A DNA stretch of 21,677 nucleotides, from the NCBI GenBank assembly GCA_031284065.1, contig JAITAP010000174.1:1-21677 (forward strand). The letters are read 5' to 3'. The notes beneath the pieces were generated by a model that saw only the letters and a program-made list of their open reading frames with translations, was not told where the DNA came from and ran no database searches. Below, piece after piece: positions 7,705-14,547 of the stretch. Within the stretch, counting starts at the first letter, position 1. Every line of letters begins with the position of its first letter. Origin of the DNA: Prevotellaceae bacterium (GTDB lineage Bacteria; Bacteroidota; Bacteroidia; Bacteroidales; UBA932). A program made the position numbers and the translations under genes.

Positions 7705-8970
7705 ATGTTTGAGTACGAGTCCGAAATACAGAATAATCCTGAAATACAGAGACCACCTGAAGTACAGGAAAATCCCGAAGCCCGGATAAATTCCGAAGCC
7801 CGGATAAATCCCGAAGCGCCGGAAAATCCCGAAGCCCGGATAAATCCCGAAGCGCCGAAAAATCCCGAAGCGCCGAAAGCTACTTTTTCTGACGAAAAAA
7901 TACGCATAAAAGACATTGCAGTCTTGGCGAACGTGTCGGCAGGTACTGTTGACCGCGTAATCCACAATCGTGGCGGCGTTGCTCCCGATAGCAAAAAGCG
8001 TATTGAAGAAATTCTAAACAGGCTGAACTTTAAGCCTAATAGAATGGCGCGCGTGTTAGCCATCAAAAAAGACTACCGGCTGGTGGTGCTGCTGCCCAAG
8101 GCCGTGCAAGGCGACTACTGGTGGGACATCATCAAAGGCATTAAGCGTGCCGAAGAGGAAGTGTCGGACTACCGCGTGAGAACGGAAATTCTGCAATTCA
8201 ACCAGTACAACATGGAGTCGTTTGTGGCTTTGGCGCAGCGCTTGCTCGACATAAACCCCGACGGCGTGCTGATGGCTCCTTTTTTCAGGCGCGAAGTGCT
8301 CAAGCTGACCAGAGAGCTGGAAGAGCGCAGCATTCCATTTGTTTTTGTCGATTCCAACGTGGAAAGCGTAAACTGCCTCGCCTACTACGGGCAGCAGTCG
8401 CACCAAAGCGGCTACGTGGCTGCAAAAATCATGCTGAGCAACCTTGAGCCGTCCGCCACCATACTGCTGGTGCACATGCTGCGCGAAGGTAGCGACGCCA
8501 TCGGCTCCAACCAAACGGCAAAGCGCGAGGAGGGGTTTCTTGCCTACCTCGACAAGTATTCGCTTGAATCTTCCTACCGGCTAATACAGGTGAACCTGCA
8601 CGCAGACGACGAAAGCGGAAATGAGCTGAAGCTGGAGGAAACTTTCAGGGAAAACCAGAACATACGCGGAATTATCGTGTTCAACTCCCGCATTTACCGC
8701 ATAGCCGATTTCTTGGAGAAGCGAAAAATAAGAAACATACGCACCATAGGCTACGACTTGCTTGAGCGTAACGTTCAGTACCTAAAAAACGGGATGGTGG
8801 AGTGCCTTATTGCGCAACGTCCGCAGCTGCAAGGATACTACGGGCTTACCGCCCTGGCCAGACATCTTGCCTTTCACCAGCCTTCAAAGCAGGTGTGCTA
8901 CATGCCCATCGATGTTCTTTTTAAGGAAAATATCAACGACTACAAGGTGTACCCGTTTGACGCGGACTAA
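7705..8970 (+). CDS. LacI-family transcriptional regulator with repeat-rich N-terminal extension
   Basis: 421 residues. A LacI-type helix-turn-helix is clear at about 66-118 (IRIKDIAVLANVSAGTVDRV, then KKRIEEILNRLNFKPNRMAR), followed by a periplasmic-binding-protein-like effector domain (about 120-415) of the Peripla_BP_4 kind (LVVLLPK, then PDGVLMAPFF, FVDSNVES, GYVAAKIML). The regulator should bind operator DNA and release or bind it on sensing a sugar; being 41 nt upstream of uxaB, its effector is probably a hexuronate-pathway compound (inference). Unusual: ordinary LacI proteins start at the helix-turn-helix, but here about 60 acidic, Pro/Glu-rich residues precede it, with eight hexapeptide repeats. 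No nearer ATG exists before the HTH, so 7705 is the best start. Confidence 0.88.
   Translation: MFEYESEIQNNPEIQRPPEVQENPEARINSEARINPEAPENPEARINPEAPKNPEAPKATFSDEKIRIKDIAVLANVSAGTVDRVIHNRGGVAPDSKKRIEEILNRLNFKPNRMARVLAIKKDYRLVVLLPKAVQGDYWWDIIKGIKRAEEEVSDYRVRTEILQFNQYNMESFVALAQRLLDINPDGVLMAPFFRREVLKLTRELEERSIPFVFVDSNVESVNCLAYYGQQSHQSGYVAAKIMLSNLEPSATILLVHMLREGSDAIGSNQTAKREEGFLAYLDKYSLESSYRLIQVNLHADDESGNELKLEETFRENQNIRGIIVFNSRIYRIADFLEKRKIRNIRTIGYDLLERNVQYLKNGMVECLIAQRPQLQGYYGLTALARHLAFHQPSKQVCYMPIDVLFKENINDYKVYPFDAD
7735..7878 (+). repeat. In-frame 18-bp tandem repeat encoding hexapeptides
   Basis: Residues 11-58 of the LacI-family protein read NPEIQR, PPEVQE, NPEARI, NSEARI, NPEAPE, NPEARI, NPEAPK, NPEAPK: eight units of six residues (18 nt each). 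The last six are nearly identical at DNA level and the first two are diverged, as in a minisatellite expanding at its 3' side. Copy-number change would keep the reading frame. Confidence 0.85.
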
Positions 8971-9011
8971 CGGCGAGTGGAACATTGAAAACTATAATTT
9001 ACAGCTAACGA

Positions 9012-10460
9012 ATGAACCGCTTAAACAGAAAAAATGCTCCGACGGCACAGGTGCGCCCCGAACGAATTATACAATTTGGCGAAGGCAACTTCCTTCGCGC
9101 CTTTGTTGATTGGATTATTTTCAACATGAACGAAAAGGCTGGCTTCAACAGCAGCGTGGTAGTGGTGCAGCCCATAGAAAACGGCATGGTGAATGTGCTC
9201 AACGAGCAGGACGGCCTGTACCACCTCAACCTGCAAGGCCTCGACAACGACCGGCAGGTGGACAGCATACAGCTGATTGACGTTATCAGCAGGGGACTAA
9301 ACCCCTATACGCAGTTTGAGGACTACCTGAAGCTCGCCGAAAATCCGGAAATACGCTTTGTTATTTCCAACACTACCGAAGCCGGTATTGCATTTCGCGC
9401 CGAAGACAAGTTCGAAGACAAGCCCGCAAAATCTTACCCGGGCAAGCTCACGCAGCTACTTTACCACCGCTTCAAAACCTTTGGCGGCGCTGCCGACAAG
9501 GGGCTTATCATCTTGCCCTGCGAGTTGATTTTTCACAACGGGGCAGAGCTGAAGAAGTGTATTGAGCAGTACATTGACCTCTGGAAGTTGGGCGACGCTT
9601 TCAAAAAATGGTTTGGAGCTTCGTGCGGCGTGTACAGCACGCTGGTTGACCGCATTGTGCCGGGTTATCCAAGGGATACCATCGGCGAAATTCTGGAGAA
9701 AGCGGGCTTTGACGATAAGCTGGTGGTGAAAGGCGAAATTTTTCACCTCTGGGTAATTGAAGCCCCGGCAAGCGTAGCTTCGGAATTTCCGGCCGACAAG
9801 GCCGGGCTAAACGTGCTGTTCGTCCCCAGCGAAAAGCCATACCACGAGCGCAAGGTAACGTTGCTCAACGGGCCTCACACCGTCCTTTCGCCCGTTGCCT
9901 ACCTGAGCGGGCTCAACACCGTGCGCGAAGCCTGCGAGCACGAAACGGTAGGGAAGTACATCCGCAAGGTAATGTACGATGAGTTGCTCCCAACGCTCAA
10001 CCTGCCCAAAGCCGAGCTCGAAGCGTTTGCCGACGCTGTGCTCAACCGTTTCCGCAACCCGTTTGTGAAGCATTTTGTAACGAGCATCATGCTTAATTCT
10101 TTTCCAAAATTCAAAACGCGCGACCTGCCCGGCGTAAAAATTTACCTTGAGCGCAAGGGGCAGCTGCCGCCGGCGCTGACGCTGGGGCTTGCCGCAATTT
10201 GCGTGTACTACAAAGGCGGTATGCGCGGCAACGACGCTATCACCCCCAACGACGACAAGGCGATTCTCGACCTGCTCGCTAACCTGTGGAAGTCCGGTAA
10301 CGCCCAAACGGTGGCGGCGGGCGTGCTTGCCGCAGAGTACATCTGGGGCGAAGACCTGAACAAAGTTCAGGGGCTTACCGGTTTGCTTGCAAAAAATATT
10401 GACAGCATCCTGCGCAACGGAATGTTGGAAACAGTAAAAACGCTGCCGCTTGAGAATTGA
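9012..10460 (+). CDS. uxaB: Tagaturonate reductase (altronate oxidoreductase)
   Basis: 482 residues, the usual length of UxaB, in the mannitol dehydrogenase family of NAD-dependent polyol dehydrogenases. The nucleotide-binding start RIIQFGEGNFLRAFVDW (19-34) and the catalytic region KVTLLNGPHTVLSP (K281, N286, H289) are present. It reduces D-tagaturonate, derived from galacturonate, to D-altronate in the cytoplasm. UxaA for the next step lies downstream at 12938, after an intervening ATPase. The gene begins 41 nt after the LacI-family regulator with no promoter visible between, so the two are probably co-transcribed. Mannonate oxidoreductase (UxuB) is the close alternative; the presence of an altronate dehydratase gene supports UxaB. 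Confidence 0.93.
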   Translation: MNRLNRKNAPTAQVRPERIIQFGEGNFLRAFVDWIIFNMNEKAGFNSSVVVVQPIENGMVNVLNEQDGLYHLNLQGLDNDRQVDSIQLIDVISRGLNPYTQFEDYLKLAENPEIRFVISNTTEAGIAFRAEDKFEDKPAKSYPGKLTQLLYHRFKTFGGAADKGLIILPCELIFHNGAELKKCIEQYIDLWKLGDAFKKWFGASCGVYSTLVDRIVPGYPRDTIGEILEKAGFDDKLVVKGEIFHLWVIEAPASVASEFPADKAGLNVLFVPSEKPYHERKVTLLNGPHTVLSPVAYLSGLNTVREACEHETVGKYIRKVMYDELLPTLNLPKAELEAFADAVLNRFRNPFVKHFVTSIMLNSFPKFKTRDLPGVKIYLERKGQLPPALTLGLAAICVYYKGGMRGNDAITPNDDKAILDLLANLWKSGNAQTVAAGVLAAEYIWGEDLNKVQGLTGLLAKNIDSILRNGMLETVKTLPLEN

Positions 10461-10490
10461 GAATTGCGTGCGCCGAGTTTACACGTTGCG

Positions 10491-10648
10491 CCGTCCCGTC
10501 AGGGACGGAACAGCCCCGCTTTCTATTCCATCCTGAACGGGGCAGGGCGCGGGTGGTGCAGTCCGAAGGGCTGATATTTGAATAACCCCCAATTTCATTG
10601 GGGGTTAATGAACCAACCGGCGTACATTCAACCCCAAAGCGGGTTGAA
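10491..10648. repeat. Cluster of four unrelated intergenic palindromes (REP-like)
   Basis: Within 160 nt after uxaB there are four perfect stem-loops: CCGTCCC/GGGACGG (10491-10508), GCCCCG/CGGGGC (10513-10518 with 10538-10543), TAACCCCCAAT/ATTGGGGGTTA (10583-10607, 3-nt loop) and TTCAACCC/GGGTTGAA (10627-10648). None is followed by a U-tract. The stems do not resemble one another, so this is a collection of different REP-like sequences rather than one repeated unit. They may stabilise or end the uxaB message. The rest of 10461-10748 holds nothing recognisable. Confidence 0.7.
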
Positions 10649-10748
10649 CAATTAAAAACAAAAATCGGGCTGTACCCTCCCTAACAGAACGGCGCAAGAA
10701 ATTGTACGCCACACGTCTCCACGCCACACGCCATTAATCCCCCCTATA

Positions 10749-11280
10749 TTACTTACCATATTGATCCAAAAAATCAAGTTCTTGCTCACCGTATTGGCAC
10801 AAAATCGACTTATTGCCCATTATACCAGTCAAAAAATCGACCTGTTATTCATTGTTATTCAACGTATTAACGCAAAAAATCAAATTATTGCTCAATATAC
10901 TGAGCAATAAAATCAAATTATTGCTTAATATGCTGAGCAATAAAGTAAAATTATTGCTCAATATACTGAGCAATAAAGTAAAATTATTGCTCAATATACT
11001 GAGCAATAAAATCAAATTATTGTTCAATATACTGAGCAATAAAATCAAATTATTGTTCAATATACTGAGCAATAAAATCAAATTATTGCTCAATATACTA
11101 AGCGATAAAATCAAATTATTGTTCAATATACTGAGCAATAAAATCAAATTATTATTCAATGTACTGAACAATAAAATTAGATTGTTGCTCAATATGTTGA
11201 GCAATAAAATCAAATTATTGCTCAATATACTGAACAAAAAAATCAAATTATTGCTCAATATATTGAAAGATTATTTGTAT
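10749..11280. repeat. 33-bp palindromic tandem repeat array
   Basis: Eleven consecutive full units of exactly 33 bp run from 10885 to 11247, with a partial twelfth at 11248 to about 11270. Upstream are increasingly decayed units at 10852, 10810, 10779 and 10749 (33, 33, 31 and 30 nt, with a 9-nt insertion at 10843-10851). Each unit has the palindrome TTATTGCTCA-ATATAC-TGAGCAATAA (10-bp arms) plus a 7-nt linker AAATCAA-like. Units 1 and 4 are perfect consensus; units 5, 6 and 8 share one variant. Because 33 is divisible by three, reading frames stay open on both strands across the array. It abuts the ATPase promoter. Function unknown: structured leader RNA, protein-binding array or minisatellite are all possible. 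Confidence 0.95.
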
Positions 11281-11285
11281 CTTTG
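11278..11285 (+). promoter_or_regulatory. -7 element of the ATPase gene at the edge of the array
   Basis: TATCTTTG matches TAnnTTTG. Initiation would fall near 11292, 12 nt before the ATG at 11304. The nearest upstream TTG (11251-11253) is 24 nt away, slightly long, and belongs to the last, partial repeat unit. Confidence 0.55.
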
Positions 11286-11303
11286 CAGAAATAAGCAAAA
11301 TGT

Positions 11304-12596
11304 ATGGTAGAAAAGCGCATAATTAAAAGCCTGATTGTTGAGAAACAAGATGAAATTCCTAAGATTCCATTAGTCAAAAGACCGCTCAATTTGGATGCTG
11401 CGGGCAACTACGTATTTATTGGCTTACGGCGAGCCGGTAAATCGTATTTGCTGTATCAGCATATACAGGACCTACTCCGGCAGGGGACGATTGGCAAAGA
11501 CAATATTCTCTACGTTAATTTTGAAGATGAACGAATTGCGTCTGTGAGCGGAGAAGAGTTGGGGATGTTTATAGAATGTTACAAAGAAATGTACGATGCC
11601 CGTCCATGGATATTTTTGGATGAAATTCAGAATATTGAGGGATGGGAGAAGTTTGCGCGCCGTCTTGCCGACTCAAAATACAAGGTATTTATCACCGGCA
11701 GCAACGCAAAAATGCTTAGCAGGGAGATATATACGACGCTTGGCGGAAGATTCATTGCGCATGAAGTGTTTCCTTTCTCTTTTCAGGAATATTTGTCGTT
11801 TAACGAGGTTGTTTTGGCGCAAAATTGGGAGTATGGCGACGTACGCGCACAGGTAGTAAAGCTGTTTCAGGATTACTTTTACTTCGGCGGATTTGCAGAA
11901 TCTTTCATTTTCAAGGATAAACGTAGTTGGATAAATTCTCTCTACCAGAAAATTCTTCTGGGCGACGTTGTTTTCAGAAACAGCATTAGAAACGAGAACG
12001 CGATACGAGTTCTTGTAAAAAAGTTGGCTGAAAGCATAATGCAGCCATCTTCCCTTGCCCGGATAAGAAACATTATAGATTCCACCGGAACGTGCCTTTC
12101 CCGCAATACCTTAGTCGATTATATCCGTTTTTTGGAGGATGCCTGCCTGGTATTCGGTATTTCTAATTTTTCGGATAAGCTGAGCAGTAAGGAAACTCTC
12201 AAAAAAAGATATTTTTGGGATAACGGGCTATTGAACAACTTTTTGTTTGAGCCCGAAGCAAAATTGTTGGAAAATCTGGTTGCCATAACGCTAAAAAAGC
12301 GGTACGGGGACGAGCTGTACTACTACAACCGGAACATAGAAGTTGATTTTTTTATCCCCAAGGCGCACAGCGCCGTACAAGTATCATACAGCATAGCCAA
12401 TGCGGCTACGCTGCAAAGAGAAGTAAAAGCGCTGGTGAGGCTTTCGGAAAGACATGCGCTCAGCAAGGTCGAAATAGTTACTTGGGACGAGGAAGCTACT
12501 ATCACCGAAGGTGGCCTGACGATTCAAGCGATTCCCGTTTGGAAATGGCTGCTCGCATTTTCTGCCGAAAGCTTTGCAGCAAGTCTATTTCGTTGA
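11304..12596 (+). CDS. AAA_14/DUF4143 family ATPase
   Basis: 430 residues. An N-terminal P-loop ATPase domain has Walker A GLRRAGKS (40-47), Walker B WIFLDE (102-107) followed by IQNIEGWEKF, and a sensor-like TGSNA (131-135). The C-terminal half is DUF4143-like, ending in a nuclease-like core, RNIEVDFFIP (343-352) with VQVSY after it, reminiscent of PD-(D/E)xK folds. Such proteins are abundant in Bacteroidota and archaea; their cellular role is not established. It sits between uxaB and uxaA, directly after a palindromic repeat array and before a dispersed repeat, and by eye its coding sequence is more AT-rich than its neighbours. All this suggests acquisition by insertion. Domain family is firm; function is unknown. 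Confidence 0.9.
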   Translation: MVEKRIIKSLIVEKQDEIPKIPLVKRPLNLDAAGNYVFIGLRRAGKSYLLYQHIQDLLRQGTIGKDNILYVNFEDERIASVSGEELGMFIECYKEMYDARPWIFLDEIQNIEGWEKFARRLADSKYKVFITGSNAKMLSREIYTTLGGRFIAHEVFPFSFQEYLSFNEVVLAQNWEYGDVRAQVVKLFQDYFYFGGFAESFIFKDKRSWINSLYQKILLGDVVFRNSIRNENAIRVLVKKLAESIMQPSSLARIRNIIDSTGTCLSRNTLVDYIRFLEDACLVFGISNFSDKLSSKETLKKRYFWDNGLLNNFLFEPEAKLLENLVAITLKKRYGDELYYYNRNIEVDFFIPKAHSAVQVSYSIANAATLQREVKALVRLSERHALSKVEIVTWDEEATITEGGLTIQAIPVWKWLLAFSAESFAASLFR

Positions 12597-12637
12597 TTTC
12601 CGTGTAGCTGCCGTGATATGCTTTCATCACAAGTATC

Positions 12638-12818
12638 CTCATGTTATGCAGGTTTATAATTTTTGATGGATTACAATTGCCCCCAATTTCCCTACAGGGA
12701 ATTGGGAAAAGCGACGCCCTTTTCTATATGATATTATTCCCCTGCGGGGAAGCGGAAACTCGGCGAAGCCAATTGCCGCATGTTTTTCTTTCAAGGGCTT
12801 GCGTAACATGAGTTGGCA
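12638..12818. repeat. Dispersed palindromic element, copy 1 (short)
   Basis: The left end 12638-12678 matches 17210-17250 at 40 of 41 positions, and 12718-12775 matches the right part of that second copy (TTTTCTAnnTGATATTATTC, then a CCCC-x-CGGGG palindrome, then GCGAAGCC-like sequence). Between them is a different hairpin, CCCAATT..CCCT with AGGGAATTGGG (12682-12706). CTCATGTT at the left (12638-12645) is mirrored by AACATGAG at 12805-12812. It has no ORF, so it would be a non-autonomous element. Right boundary is approximate. Confidence 0.75.
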
Positions 12819-12872
12819 ATGCGCTCTCGTTGCAACAAAGTCTCGCCAAATGTCAAAATAGTTGTAAACATA

Positions 12873-12905
12873 TTTGTAAGGAAATGCAGATTTTTCCTAA
12901 CTTTG
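12873..12905 (+). promoter_or_regulatory. uxaA promoter (Bacteroidota type)
   Basis: TTTG at 12873-12876, a 21-nt spacer and TAACTTTG at 12898-12905 fit the consensus. Initiation near 12912 excludes the upstream in-frame ATG at 12830 and supports a uxaA start at 12938. It also shows uxaA need not depend on transcription from uxaB. Confidence 0.75.
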
Positions 12906-12937
12906 CGCAACAAATCACAAAAAAATACAAAACTTCT

Positions 12938-14425
12938 ATGAACACCTTTTTGCAAATACATCCCGCCGATAACGTTGCGGTGGCGCTTGCGGCGCTGCCT
13001 GCGGGTAGCCTGCTTACGGTAAACGGCGTGAACATTACGCTTAAATCGGATATTCCGCAGGGGCACAAGTTTGCGCTCACGCCTCTGCAAGTCGGCGGCA
13101 ACATTATCAAGTACGGCTACGCCATTGGGCACGCTGTGGCCGGTATTGCGCAGGGTGAGCTGGTGAACGAAAAAAACGTAAAAACCAACCTCGAAGGGCT
13201 GCTCGAGTACAAGTACTCGCCGGTGAACGCCAAGCTCAACATTGCCAACCGCAACATGACGTTCAAAGGGTACAGGCGCAAAAACGGCGAGGTTGGTATT
13301 CGCAACGAGCTGTGGGTTGTGCCTACGGTGGGCTGCGTGAACGGTACCGCCAACCAGCTGGTGGAAATGCTCCGCGCCGAAATTCGTGAGAGCAAGCTGG
13401 ACGCCATAGCGGCGTACAACCACAGCTACGGCTGCTCGCAGCTGGGCGACGACCACGAAAATACGCGGAAAATTTTACGTAACATTGTGCTGCACCCCAA
13501 CGCCGGCGCTGTGCTGGTGATAGGGTTAGGCTGCGAAAACAACCAGCCGGAGGCGTTTCGCTCTTTTTTGGGGGATTACGATAGAGAGCGTATTTTTTTT
13601 CTCGAAGCGCAAAAAGTTGGAGATGAGCTGGAGGAGGGTATGAAGCTGCTGCGCGAGCTGTACGTCAAGGCGGCGGCAGATGTGCGCACCGACGTGCCGC
13701 TATCGGAGCTGCGCGTGGGGCTGAAATGCGGCGGCTCCGACGGGCTGTCCGGCATCACGGCAAACCCCTTGCTGGGCTTGTTTTCCGATTTTCTGGCGGC
13801 GCAGGGCGGCGCTACGGTGCTCACCGAAGTCCCCGAGATGTTTGGCGCAGAAACCATCCTGATGAACCGCTGCGGTAGCGTCGGGGTGTTCGACAAAACG
13901 GTGCGCCTGATTAACGACTTTAAGGAGTACTTTGTGAAAAACAGCCAGCCGATATACGAAAATCCCTCGCCCGGAAATAAGGCAGGGGGTATCTCGACGC
14001 TTGAGGAGAAATCGCTGGGGTGCACGCAAAAATCCGGCAGCTCGGAGGTGAAAGATGTGCTGATGTATGGCGAAAGAATCAGGCAAAAAGGGCTGAACCT
14101 GCTGAGCGCACCCGGCAACGACCTTGTTGCCGCAACGGCGCTGGGGGCGGCGGGCTGCCAAATGGTACTCTTCACCACAGGACGCGGAACGCCCTTTGGC
14201 AGCTTTGTGCCCACCGTAAAAATTTCCACAAACACCCCGCTCTTCAAAAGCAAACCCGGATGGATTGACTTCAACGCCGGCAGCATTGTAGAAAACGAAG
14301 CTATGGACGCCGCCGCCGAGCGCCTGATTGCCTACCTGACAAGCGTTGCCAACGGCGAAAAGGTGAACACCGAAAAGAAAAATTTCAGGGAAATTGCCAT
14401 ATTCAAAACGGGGGTTACCCTGTAG
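12938..14425 (+). CDS. uxaA: Altronate dehydratase
   Basis: 495 residues from the chosen ATG, close to the family's usual 490-500. It dehydrates D-altronate to 2-keto-3-deoxy-D-gluconate, the step after UxaB. An N-terminal SAF domain (about 1-90, IHPADNVAVALAALPAGS) is followed by the catalytic region with conserved blocks GYRRKNGEVGIRNELWVVPT, NHSYGCSQLGDDHENT, GLGCENNQPE and KCGGSDGLSGITANP; the Cys and His residues in these blocks are the likely metal-binding set. The start at 12938 is fixed by the promoter; a frame open from 12830 adds 36 residues unlike the family and lies partly upstream of the promoter. UxaC and the KDG kinase and aldolase genes are not in this window. Confidence 0.95.
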   Translation: MNTFLQIHPADNVAVALAALPAGSLLTVNGVNITLKSDIPQGHKFALTPLQVGGNIIKYGYAIGHAVAGIAQGELVNEKNVKTNLEGLLEYKYSPVNAKLNIANRNMTFKGYRRKNGEVGIRNELWVVPTVGCVNGTANQLVEMLRAEIRESKLDAIAAYNHSYGCSQLGDDHENTRKILRNIVLHPNAGAVLVIGLGCENNQPEAFRSFLGDYDRERIFFLEAQKVGDELEEGMKLLRELYVKAAADVRTDVPLSELRVGLKCGGSDGLSGITANPLLGLFSDFLAAQGGATVLTEVPEMFGAETILMNRCGSVGVFDKTVRLINDFKEYFVKNSQPIYENPSPGNKAGGISTLEEKSLGCTQKSGSSEVKDVLMYGERIRQKGLNLLSAPGNDLVAATALGAAGCQMVLFTTGRGTPFGSFVPTVKISTNTPLFKSKPGWIDFNAGSIVENEAMDAAAERLIAYLTSVANGEKVNTEKKNFREIAIFKTGVTL

Positions 14426-14485
14426 CCGCACGGACGTACACGCACGTAAAGCTTTGGGTGAGACATTGCGTAGAAGTTTTATCCG

Positions 14486-14521
14486 TTTGTGGGTAAATTC
14501 CAAATTTTTCATGTAAATTTG
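14486..14521 (+). promoter_or_regulatory. Probable fabI promoter
   Basis: TAAATTTG at 14514-14521 matches the -7 consensus and TTTG at 14486-14489 is the nearest -33 candidate, 24 nt away (usual 19-21). The -7 context (TTTTTCATGTAAATTTG) closely resembles that of polA. Initiation near 14528 would leave a 20-nt leader. Confidence 0.55.
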
Positions 14522-14547
14522 CCCCATAAAATTAAGCTGAAAAAATA

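Noticed and set aside
10583..10607. Rho-independent terminator for uxaB
   Set aside because: The 11-bp stem is strong but is followed by AATGAACC rather than a U-tract and sits about 120 nt from the stop; classed as a REP-like hairpin.
10885..11270. CRISPR array
   Set aside because: Units are contiguous with no unique spacers; the 7-nt linker is itself conserved, and no cas genes are present.
10885..11270. Iteron-type replication origin
   Set aside because: No replication initiator gene is adjacent; the neighbouring ATPase is of the AAA_14/DUF4143 family, and the surroundings are chromosomal housekeeping genes.
10813..11310. Annotating the 165-residue frame as a gene
   Set aside because: Open frames on both strands follow from the 33-nt period; no promoter or ribosome-binding context is seen before it. 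Kept as a finding only.
12830..12937. Upstream in-frame start of uxaA
   Set aside because: A consensus-like promoter lies inside this stretch and the added residues do not resemble the family.
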